This document shows positions 1-7,411 of a DNA stretch of 44,209 bases, piece after piece. The notes beneath the pieces are model-generated. The model searched no databases, was not told the DNA's origin, and was given only the letters and a program-made list of their open reading frames with translations. Each line of letters begins with the position of its first letter. The stretch's first letter is position 1. Source of the stretch: a bacterium HR08 (lineage in GTDB: Bacteria; Acidobacteriota; Blastocatellia; HR10); contig BEHK01000006.1 of assembly GCA_002898775.1 (NCBI GenBank), positions 1 to 44,209 of the forward strand, read 5' to 3'. Both the position numbers and the translations under genes were made by a program.

Positions 1-384
1 CTCCTCCAGAGTGCGGTCCTCGGTCGGCGGCGCCGTCTGACGCAGGGGGAGGTGGCCGAAGAGCGCCGGTTGTTCCGACGCGCGTTCGGGCGATGCGGCG
101 GCCGAACGCGCTGAGCGTCGCTTGCTCGCCATAGGTTCTCCCTCCTTGCGGATCTCTGCATCAAGCGCGGCCTGAACGCGCGCCACTTCCGCGCGCGATT
201 CGGAGAGCTCCTGGCCCGTCCCCTCCGAAGCCGCGGGCGCGGAGACGCGCGCGCGGGGATCATCCGCCGCCGGAAAGTCCTCCCAATGCGTCACGCCCAA
301 CTCACCGAGATACTGAAGATGCTCGCGGACGTCTCGAATCAACTGGAGCAGGCGAGACCGGATCTCCTCACGGACATCGCTCAT
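1..384 (-). CDS. N-terminal part of a CDS truncated by the window start; possible uracil-DNA glycosylase family protein (low-complexity N-terminal region only)
   Basis: Open minus-strand frame from ATG at 384 to the window edge (MSDVREEIRSRLLQLIRDVREHLQYLGELGVTHWEDFPAA...LFGHLPLRQTAPPTEDRTLEE). It is absent from the ORF track because it has no stop in the window. ATGA overlap with the coaBC stop. UDG assignment rests on recalled gene order and N-terminal style. Confidence 0.5.
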   Translation of the reverse strand, partial: MSDVREEIRSRLLQLIRDVREHLQYLGELGVTHWEDFPAADDPRARVSAPAASEGTGQELSESRAEVARVQAALDAEIRKEGEPMASKRRSARSAAASPERASEQPALFGHLPLRQTAPPTEDRTLEE

Positions 385-1673
385 CCCCGTTCCTCCGCGC
401 CCTCGCGATCGCCTTCCACACGGGGGCCCCGCGCGATCTGGAGATCGCGTGGGGGGCCCGCGCGACGCCGGACGAGAAGCTCGCGCACGCGATCGAGCAG
501 ACGCATGGCCAGCTCGTACTTGGACATCTTCGGCAACTCCACGACGCCGCCCTCGCGATCCATGAGGAAGCCGGCATTCTCCTCCGCCGCGAATCCCGTC
601 TCCGCGCTCGTGGCGTCGTTGATGAAGATGAGATCGAGATTCTTCCCGATGAGCTTCTGTCGCCCGTGTTCGAGATGGGCTTCGGTCTCCGCGGCGAATC
701 CCACGAGCAGGCGCGATCCCTTTCGGCGTCCCACTTCGGCCAGGATGTCGGGGGTGCGTTCGAGCGCGAGCATGAGATCGGCGTCGGTCTTCTTGAGCTT
801 CGTGGGGGAGAACACCTTGGGGCGATAATCGGCGACGGCGGCCGCTTTGATGATGACCGTGGCCGCCTCCATGCGCATGAGGACGGCGCGATACATCTCC
901 TCGGCGCGGCGCACGGCGATCACCTGGGCATCGGGAGGGGGAGCGAGCGCCGTGGGCCCGCTGATGAGCGTCACCTGCGCGCCGCGCGCCAGTGCCGCGT
1001 GAGCGAGGGCGTAGCCCATTTTGCCCGTCGAGCGATTGGTCAGATAACGGATCGGATCGAGATCTTCGCAGGTCGGGCCGGCGGTGATGAGGACATGCTC
1101 CCCCTCGAAATCGCGGGCGTACGGCCGCGCGGCCAGGATCACCAGAGCGCGCGCGACGATCTGTTCGGGGTCGGCCAGGCGGCCCTCGCCCTCGATCCCC
1201 GAGGCGAGATACCCGCGCTCGGGGGGGATGATGGCGACGCCGCGCTGCTGCAGTCGCGCGAGGTTCTCCTGCGTCACCGCGTTTTCCCACATCTCGGCGT
1301 CCATGGCCGGGGCCACGAGCACCGGGCAGCGCGCCGAGAGATAGAGCGTCGTGAGGAAATCGTCGGCCAGGCCGTGGGCGAAGCGCGCCAGCGTATGCGC
1401 CGTCGCCGGGGCGACCACGAGCAAATCGGCCCAGCGCGCCATCTCCACATGTCGGACGGCGACGTTCACGCCCGGTTCGAACATCTCGACGGTGACCGGA
1501 TGGCGCGAGAGGGCTTCCAGCGTCACGCGCCCGATGAAGCGGGTCGCCGCGCGCGTCAGGACGACGCGCACCTCAGCGCCACGCTGCTGCAGTTGCCGCA
1601 GGATCTCCGGCGCCTTGTATGCCGCGATCCCGCCGGTGATGCCGAGGACGACGTGATACGGACGTTCGCTCAT
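381..1673 (-). CDS. coaBC: Bifunctional phosphopantothenoylcysteine decarboxylase / phosphopantothenate-cysteine ligase
   Basis: MSERPYHVVLGITGGIAAYKAPEILRQLQQRGAEVRVVLT...; ITAGPTCEDLDPIRYLTNRSTGKMGYALA; KKTDADLMLALERTPDIL. Confidence 0.96.
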   Translation of the reverse strand: MSERPYHVVLGITGGIAAYKAPEILRQLQQRGAEVRVVLTRAATRFIGRVTLEALSRHPVTVEMFEPGVNVAVRHVEMARWADLLVVAPATAHTLARFAHGLADDFLTTLYLSARCPVLVAPAMDAEMWENAVTQENLARLQQRGVAIIPPERGYLASGIEGEGRLADPEQIVARALVILAARPYARDFEGEHVLITAGPTCEDLDPIRYLTNRSTGKMGYALAHAALARGAQVTLISGPTALAPPPDAQVIAVRRAEEMYRAVLMRMEAATVIIKAAAVADYRPKVFSPTKLKKTDADLMLALERTPDILAEVGRRKGSRLLVGFAAETEAHLEHGRQKLIGKNLDLIFINDATSAETGFAAEENAGFLMDREGGVVELPKMSKYELAMRLLDRVRELLVRRRAGPPRDLQIARGPRVEGDREGAEERG

Positions 1674-2323
1674 ACCGACTCCGTGCGGTCTCGCGCCTGG
1701 GCGCCGGAGGCGAATGTGCGCAGGATGGCGTGAACCTCTTCTTCCATGCGATGTCGGCGCTGGCGCTCGGCCAGGATGATCGCTTCCAAGAGCGCGAGCG
1801 CTTCCTCCAATCGGTCGTTGATGATCACGTAGTCGAAGTCGCGATAGTGCTGCACCTCCTGGCGGGCGATGGCCAGGCGTTGCTCCAGGCTCAGCCTGTG
1901 CTCGGTCGCCCGCGCGCGCAGCCGCTCGACCAGGACCTCGAACGATGGGGGGAGGACGAAGATGCTCACCGAGCGGAGCGGCAATCGCCGGAAGGCGGCG
2001 GCCCCCTGCACGTCAATGCTCAGGATCACGTCGCGTCCGGCAGCCAGCTCTCGCTCCAACGCCGCGTGCGAGCGCCCGTAGAGGTGTCCGTAGACCTCCG
2101 CCCACTCGATCAGCTCCCCGGCCTCGCGCATGCGTTCGAACTCGCGGCGCGAGACGAAGTGGTAGTCGCGTCCTTCGATCTCCGTCGGGCGCTGCGGGCG
2201 CGTCGTGTAGGACACCGAGTAGACCAGACCCGGCACGCGCGCGATCACGCGCGCGACGAGCGTGGATTTCCCCACGCCCGAAGGGCCCGAGACGATGAAG
2301 AGCAGGCCGCGCTTACTCGACAT
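1670..2323 (-). CDS. gmk: Guanylate kinase
   Basis: MSSKRGLLFIVSGPSGVGKSTLVARVIARVPGLVYSVSYTTRPQRPTEIEGRDYHFVSRREFE. The ORF-track start at 2545 is an artefactual extension into yicC; ATG at 2323 is the better start. Confidence 0.96.
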   Translation of the reverse strand: MSSKRGLLFIVSGPSGVGKSTLVARVIARVPGLVYSVSYTTRPQRPTEIEGRDYHFVSRREFERMREAGELIEWAEVYGHLYGRSHAALERELAAGRDVILSIDVQGAAAFRRLPLRSVSIFVLPPSFEVLVERLRARATEHRLSLEQRLAIARQEVQHYRDFDYVIINDRLEEALALLEAIILAERQRRHRMEEEVHAILRTFASGAQARDRTESV

Positions 2324-3191
2324 TATGCCCTTGCTCCCGCAGTTTCTCGATCTCGGCTTTGATGGCGAGCGCTTCCGTCGCGAGCGCCAGATTCCCCGCT
2401 TTCGCCAAGATCGTGTTGATCTCGCGCTGCATCTCCTGGAAGAGGAAGTCGAGGCGCTTGCCGATGGCCTCGCGCGCGTCCAGCAGCGCGCGGCACTGCG
2501 CGAGATGGCCGCGCAGCCGCGTGATCTCCTCGCTGATGTCAGCACGATTCACAAAATAGAGGACCTCTTGCGCGACGCGCGCGGGATCCAGCGACAGCTC
2601 GCGCGCCCATTCGCTCGCGCGCTCCAGGAGCCGCTGCCGGTACAGCTCCGGGAGGGCCGCTGCTTCTCGCTCGATCGCGCGCAGGTGGTCGGCGATGCGC
2701 TCCAGCCGCCCGAGCAGGTCAGCGCGAAGGTGCGCGCCTTCGGTCGCGCGCATCTCGGCGAGCGCGCGCAGGGCGCTCTCGGTGACTTCCTCGAGCTTCT
2801 CGGCCAGGGCGGGCGGAATCTCCGCGAGCGGGCGCGGCTGCACCAGATCGCGCACCTGCAAGAGCGCGTTCACGTCCACCTCTCCCGAGAGGCCGAATTC
2901 CTCTCGAATCTGGCGCAGCGCCGTCACGTAGGCCATCACCAGCGGGCGATTCAGCTCATAGGTGAGCCAGGTGGGGGTCATCGGGATGAAATCGAGCGCG
3001 AAGACGATACGCCCGCGCTCGAAGCGCTCTTGGATCTTCCGCCGCACGATAGGCTCCCAGGCGCCGAGCACCTCGGGGAGGCGCACGTGGATCTCCAGAA
3101 ACCGGTGGTTCACGCTGGAGACGCTCGCGCGCAGCGAGAACTCCTCGCCCTCATAGGCGGCGCTGCCGTAACCGGTCATGCTGCGCACCAT
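2313..3191 (-). CDS. yicC: YicC family endoribonuclease/stress-induced protein (YicC_N + DUF1732)
   Basis: MVRSMTGYGSAAYEGEEFSLRASVSSVNHRFLEIHVRLP ... C-terminus EINTILAKAGNLALATEALAIKAEIEKLREQGHNVE. Confidence 0.94.
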   Translation of the reverse strand: MVRSMTGYGSAAYEGEEFSLRASVSSVNHRFLEIHVRLPEVLGAWEPIVRRKIQERFERGRIVFALDFIPMTPTWLTYELNRPLVMAYVTALRQIREEFGLSGEVDVNALLQVRDLVQPRPLAEIPPALAEKLEEVTESALRALAEMRATEGAHLRADLLGRLERIADHLRAIEREAAALPELYRQRLLERASEWARELSLDPARVAQEVLYFVNRADISEEITRLRGHLAQCRALLDAREAIGKRLDFLFQEMQREINTILAKAGNLALATEALAIKAEIEKLREQGHNVE

Positions 3192-3198
3192 AGCGCCC

Positions 3199-5100
3199 TC
3201 ATTCGGGAAGGACGGCGGACGCCTGATCGGCGAATTGCCGTTCGTAGAGACGGCTGTACACGCCACCTCGGCGCAACAGCTCGGCGTGCGTCCCCTCTTC
3301 GACGATCGTCCCACCGTCCAGGACCACGATGCGATCCGCGCGACGGATGGTCGAGAGCCGATGCGCGATGACGATGACCGTGCGCCCGGCCATCAGATTG
3401 AGCAACGCCTGCTGCACGCCGTGCTCGGATTCCGCATCGAGCGCCGAGGTCGCTTCGTCCAGGATCAAGATGGGGGCATCCTTGAGAATGGCCCGCGCGA
3501 TGGCGATGCGCTGGCGTTCGCCGCCGGAGAGGCGGATCCCCCGCTCGCCGATCACCGTCTCGTACTGTCGGGGCAGCTCCCGGATGAATTCGTGCGCCAG
3601 CGCCGCGCGCGCGGCCCGCTCGATCTCTTCCGGCGTCGCCTGCGGTCGGCCGTAGGCGATATTGTGGCGCACGGTGTCGTTGAAGAGAATGACCTCTTGC
3701 GTGACGACGGCGATCAGGCGCCGCAGCGAATCCAGCCGCACATCGCGGATGTCCACGCCATCAATGAGGATGGCCCCCTCGGTGACGTCGTAGAAGCGGG
3801 GCAACAGCTTCACGAGCGTCGTCTTCCCGACGCCGCTCATTCCGACGATGGCGACCATCTCGCCGGCGCGTATCGTGAGATTCACGTCTCGCAGGACATA
3901 CTCCTCCGCATCGGGATAGCGGAAGGCGACGTTGCGGAATTCGATCTTCTCGCGGAAGGTCGTGAGTGCGATGGCGTGCGGCCGATCCACCAACTCCGTA
4001 TGCGTATCGAGCAGGGTGAAGACCCGCCGGCAGGCGGCCAGCGCCTGCTGCATCGCGTTCTGAATGCGGCTGAGCTTGCGCACCGGATCGTAGAGGCTGA
4101 AGAGGAAGAAGAGGAAGACGAAGAATTCCCCGGGCGTCATCTCGCGCCGGGCGATGATGCGCTGGGCGTAGAGGATGAAGCCGGAGGCCGCGACGATCCC
4201 GATCAGCTCGATGATCGGCGGCGAGAGCGCGGCCGTGCGCGCCGCCTTCAGGACCGAGCGCATGACGGCGTGCGCGGCGCGGCGAAAGCGTTCGGATTCC
4301 CAGGCCTCAGTCCCGAAGGCCTTCACCACGAGGTTGCCCGAGAGCGTCTCCTGCGCGACGTTCAAAATCTGCTCATACCCCTCCTGCACGCGCCGCCCCG
4401 TTCGTCGCAAATGGCGACCGAAATAGACCGTCGCCTGGTAGACGAGCGGTCCCAACCCCAGCGCCAGCAGCGCCAGCTTCCAGTTCAGCTTGAAGACGAT
4501 GACCAGAAAGACGATGAGCGTGAAGGATTCGCGCAGCGCGTCCGTGAGCGTGCGCGAGACGGCCATCTCGATCTTCTCGACATCGTTGACCAGATGCGAG
4601 GCGAGCACGTTCGTCGGATAGCGGGAGAAGAAAGGGGCCGATTGTCGGAGCAGATGATCGTAGAGCGCGCAGCGGAGATCGAAGACGGCGCGTTGCCCGG
4701 TGCGCGCCATGAGGTAGTTGGAGAAGAATTCGGCCGCCCCCTTCCCGATCGTGATCAGGATCATCAGGGCCGCCAACAGGTACCAGCTCCGCTCATCCTC
4801 TAGTGGCAGATAGCGATGAAAGTCCAGCAGATTCTTGGCGCGCGGGGCCGAGGCGACGACGCCGCTGGAGGCCAACAGGCCATCGGAGATCGGAACGAGG
4901 AGGCTGCGCAGGGCGCCTTCCAGTACGGCGACGACGTTCATCAAGATGAGCGCCAGGAGGAAGGCCCCCCAGTAGGGGCGCACATAGCTGAGGAGTCGGA
5001 GGAACTCCTCCCATCGGCGCGAGCCCGATGGAGGAGTCGTCAGGGCTCCCTCGGATCGCATGCGTGAGGATGCTTCAGGACGCAGGACGGCCGTGCTCAT
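3199..5100 (-). CDS. ABC transporter, fused permease/ATP-binding (MsbA-like exporter)
   Basis: TM domain followed by Walker A GMSGVGKTTL, signature LSGGERQRIAIARAIL, Walker B ILILDEATSALD. Start ATG at 5100 overlaps the upstream stop (ATGA). Confidence 0.93.
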   Translation of the reverse strand: MSTAVLRPEASSRMRSEGALTTPPSGSRRWEEFLRLLSYVRPYWGAFLLALILMNVVAVLEGALRSLLVPISDGLLASSGVVASAPRAKNLLDFHRYLPLEDERSWYLLAALMILITIGKGAAEFFSNYLMARTGQRAVFDLRCALYDHLLRQSAPFFSRYPTNVLASHLVNDVEKIEMAVSRTLTDALRESFTLIVFLVIVFKLNWKLALLALGLGPLVYQATVYFGRHLRRTGRRVQEGYEQILNVAQETLSGNLVVKAFGTEAWESERFRRAAHAVMRSVLKAARTAALSPPIIELIGIVAASGFILYAQRIIARREMTPGEFFVFLFFLFSLYDPVRKLSRIQNAMQQALAACRRVFTLLDTHTELVDRPHAIALTTFREKIEFRNVAFRYPDAEEYVLRDVNLTIRAGEMVAIVGMSGVGKTTLVKLLPRFYDVTEGAILIDGVDIRDVRLDSLRRLIAVVTQEVILFNDTVRHNIAYGRPQATPEEIERAARAALAHEFIRELPRQYETVIGERGIRLSGGERQRIAIARAILKDAPILILDEATSALDAESEHGVQQALLNLMAGRTVIVIAHRLSTIRRADRIVVLDGGTIVEEGTHAELLRRGGVYSRLYERQFADQASAVLPE

Positions 5101-6230
5101 GGCAAATGCGCAGCGACTTCGACAATCTCCTCCCACGTGTTGTAGAGATGCGGGGAGATGCGCAGGCGCCCCAGGCGCGCCGAGACGATGATCCCCCGCT
5201 CCTGGAGCCGCTCGACGAGCGCCGGAGCCGGATAACGCGGATGCGTGAAGCAGAAGATGCCCGAGGTCTCGCCGGGACGCCGCGAACTGATCACGTGATA
5301 CCCCTTCGCCTGCAGCCGTTCGCACAATTCTCGCCCGAGAGCGGTGAGGTGCTCCTCGATCGTCGAGATGCCCACCCGCAGCAACAGTTCCACCGAGGCG
5401 CCGAGGCCGCAGAGGCCGCAGACGTTGAGCGTCCCCGACTCGAAGCGGAGCGCGCCCTCGCGATAGGTGAGATCATAGGTCAACGCCTCGGCGACGATCG
5501 AGTCCTTCCAATTTCGCACCGACATCCAGCCGACGAGCGTCGGCTCCAGACGATCCAGCAGGCGGGAGGAGATATAGAGGACGCCGGTGCCTTCCGGCCC
5601 CAGCAACCATTTGTGACCATCGGCGGCGAACGCATCCACATGGAAGCGCTCGACATCGAACGAGAGGGCGCCCAGTCCCTGAATGGCATCCACGACCAGG
5701 AGGATGCCGCGCTTCCGGCAGAATTCGCCCAGGCGCTCCAGATCCATGCGGAATCCGCTGGCGAATTGGACGAAGCTGATGGCCAGCACGCGCGTGCGCT
5801 GATCCACGAGCGCAAGCAGGTCGTCGGTCTGGATGCGCCCATCGCGCTCGGGGGCCATGCGGAGGTGAACGCCCTGCGCCTGCAAGCGCATCCAGGGATA
5901 GACGTTGGCCGGGAACTCGCATCCGGCCGTGACGACGTTATCCCCCTCTCGCCATCGCAGCCCGTTGGCGATGAGTGAGAGCCCGTCGGACGTATTCCGC
6001 ACGAACGCGATCTCCTCCGGGCGGGCATTCACCAAGCGGGCCACCTGCTGACGCGTGTGCTCGATGGCTTCCCACCACTTAGCGAGCCCCATCGTCCCGT
6101 GCCGCATGACCGCCTCGACCTGACGCGTCATCGCGTCGACCGCCGGTCGCGGCAAGGGGGAGACGGCAGCGTGGTTCATATAGATGTAGCGCTCCGTGAT
6201 CGGGAAGAGTCGCCGAATAGCGTCGTTCAT
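5097..6230 (-). CDS. Class V aminotransferase family protein (cysteine desulfurase/isopenicillin epimerase-like)
   Basis: MNDAIRRLFPITERYIYMNHAAVSPLPRPAVDAM...; PLP-Lys context VDAFAADGHKWLLGPEGTGVLY. Confidence 0.9.
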   Translation of the reverse strand: MNDAIRRLFPITERYIYMNHAAVSPLPRPAVDAMTRQVEAVMRHGTMGLAKWWEAIEHTRQQVARLVNARPEEIAFVRNTSDGLSLIANGLRWREGDNVVTAGCEFPANVYPWMRLQAQGVHLRMAPERDGRIQTDDLLALVDQRTRVLAISFVQFASGFRMDLERLGEFCRKRGILLVVDAIQGLGALSFDVERFHVDAFAADGHKWLLGPEGTGVLYISSRLLDRLEPTLVGWMSVRNWKDSIVAEALTYDLTYREGALRFESGTLNVCGLCGLGASVELLLRVGISTIEEHLTALGRELCERLQAKGYHVISSRRPGETSGIFCFTHPRYPAPALVERLQERGIIVSARLGRLRISPHLYNTWEEIVEVAAHLP

Positions 6231-7255
6231 GTCCCCTCGAGTCGAAAGCACGGTCGAACGTGCCCTACCACCATGCCCCGATGGTTCTTCACCTCCTGCC
6301 TGTAATAGGTGGAAAGCTTATCAAGGGCGGGGCGATCGAGCAACTCGAGCTGTCGCAGGACCTCGAGGACAACAAGGGGGCGAGCGCGCCGTTCGTCCCC
6401 ATCTTCGATCTTCATGGCGATGCCGAGTCCTTCGGGGAAGCGCGCGGTGGGGAAGACACCGAGTGCGTGAACTCCTTCAGCGCCTGCTTTCGCCAGGATG
6501 CGCCCCTCGCTCACTCGAATGAGATCCGTATCCAGACGGCGGCGCGTTCCCCCCACCATCTCCGGATGCTCGCGCATGGCGCGCGTGACCTCGATGATGG
6601 CGGCGCGAAGCGGCTCCTCCAGGCCGTCGGGATTCACCAATCGCGCATAAGCGAGGGCTATCCGCTCCAGCGGAACCGCGAACGTGGGCGCGCCGCATCC
6701 ATCCACACCGATGCCGATCGCCGAGGGTGGGAGATCGCTCAGATGGGCGAGCGCCTCGAGGATCTGTCGCTGGACAGGGTGCGCGGGATCCAGATAGGTG
6801 CCCACATCGGCGCCGAGGAAGCGGGCCAGGGCGAGCATCCCCGCGTGCTTGCCCGAGCAGGCATTGTGCAACACCGTCACGCCCTCGGGGCCTATACGGC
6901 GCGCCGTCTCCGCATCCAGCGGAGGATGAAGACCGCAGTGAAGCGCCGTCTCCCGCAAGCCGATCTTCCGCAGAAGCCGCGCGACCGTTTCCGTATGCGT
7001 GGCTTCACCGCTGTGGGAACCGCAGATGATGGCCAACTCTTTCGGCGTGATCTCGAAGAAGCGCGCGGCACCGCTGGTGATCAGCGGCAGCGCCTGAATC
7101 GGCTTCGCCGCCGATCGCAAGTAAGTCATCGAGCGCGGGTTCCCCAAACGGAAGCGCACGCGCCCACGCGGGTCGCAGGCGACGATCATCGCGCGATGAC
7201 GCGATTCCACGAGAGAACCGCGCGTGACTTCGACAACCACCGGCGCTTCGTCCAT
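6227..7255 (-). CDS. L-asparaginase II family protein
   Basis: MDEAPVVVEVTRGSLVESRHRAMIVACDPRGRVRFRLGNPRSMTYLRSAAKPIQALPLI...CGSHSGEATHTETV...HNACSGKHAGMLA. Confidence 0.92.
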   Translation of the reverse strand: MDEAPVVVEVTRGSLVESRHRAMIVACDPRGRVRFRLGNPRSMTYLRSAAKPIQALPLITSGAARFFEITPKELAIICGSHSGEATHTETVARLLRKIGLRETALHCGLHPPLDAETARRIGPEGVTVLHNACSGKHAGMLALARFLGADVGTYLDPAHPVQRQILEALAHLSDLPPSAIGIGVDGCGAPTFAVPLERIALAYARLVNPDGLEEPLRAAIIEVTRAMREHPEMVGGTRRRLDTDLIRVSEGRILAKAGAEGVHALGVFPTARFPEGLGIAMKIEDGDERRARPLVVLEVLRQLELLDRPALDKLSTYYRQEVKNHRGMVVGHVRPCFRLEGT

Positions 7256-7262
7256 CGGCAGA

Positions 7263-7291
7263 AGGGTATCAGACCGTTTGGAGGACGGCAA
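7263..7291 (-). promoter_or_regulatory. Candidate promoter TTGCCG-N17-TACCCT ending 7 nt from the asparaginase ATG
   Basis: -35 complement at 7286-7291, -10 complement at 7263-7268, start codon at 7255. Confidence 0.5.
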
Positions 7292-7338
7292 GGAAGGCTC
7301 CGCGCGCGTGACCCCCTTGAGGGAGAGAGGGCGCCGTA

Positions 7339-7368
7339 TTGCGCGCGGGGGAGCCGATTCGGTATCCT
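7339..7368 (+). promoter_or_regulatory. Candidate promoter TTGCGC-N18-TATCCT for the serine hydrolase/DUF1343 fusion
   Basis: Hexamers at 7339-7344 and 7363-7368; downstream SD AGGAGG before ATG 7412. Confidence 0.5.
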
Positions 7369-7411
7369 CCCGCCTTCGGGATCTTCGACACCTCCTGAGG
7401 AGGAGCGGACC

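Noticed and set aside
2324-2545. N-terminal extension of gmk in the ORF track
   Set aside because: Overlaps yicC in another frame with Ser/Arg-rich sequence; MSSKRGLLFIVSGPSGVGKST is the canonical start.
3178-4803. 541-aa plus-strand ORF opposite the ABC transporter
   Set aside because: Antisense to an ABC exporter with intact Walker/signature motifs; no domain signal.
6260-7411. N-terminal 384-aa extension of the hydrolase fusion ORF
   Set aside because: It runs antisense to the asparaginase gene; a signal peptide and SD AGGAGG support ATG 7412.
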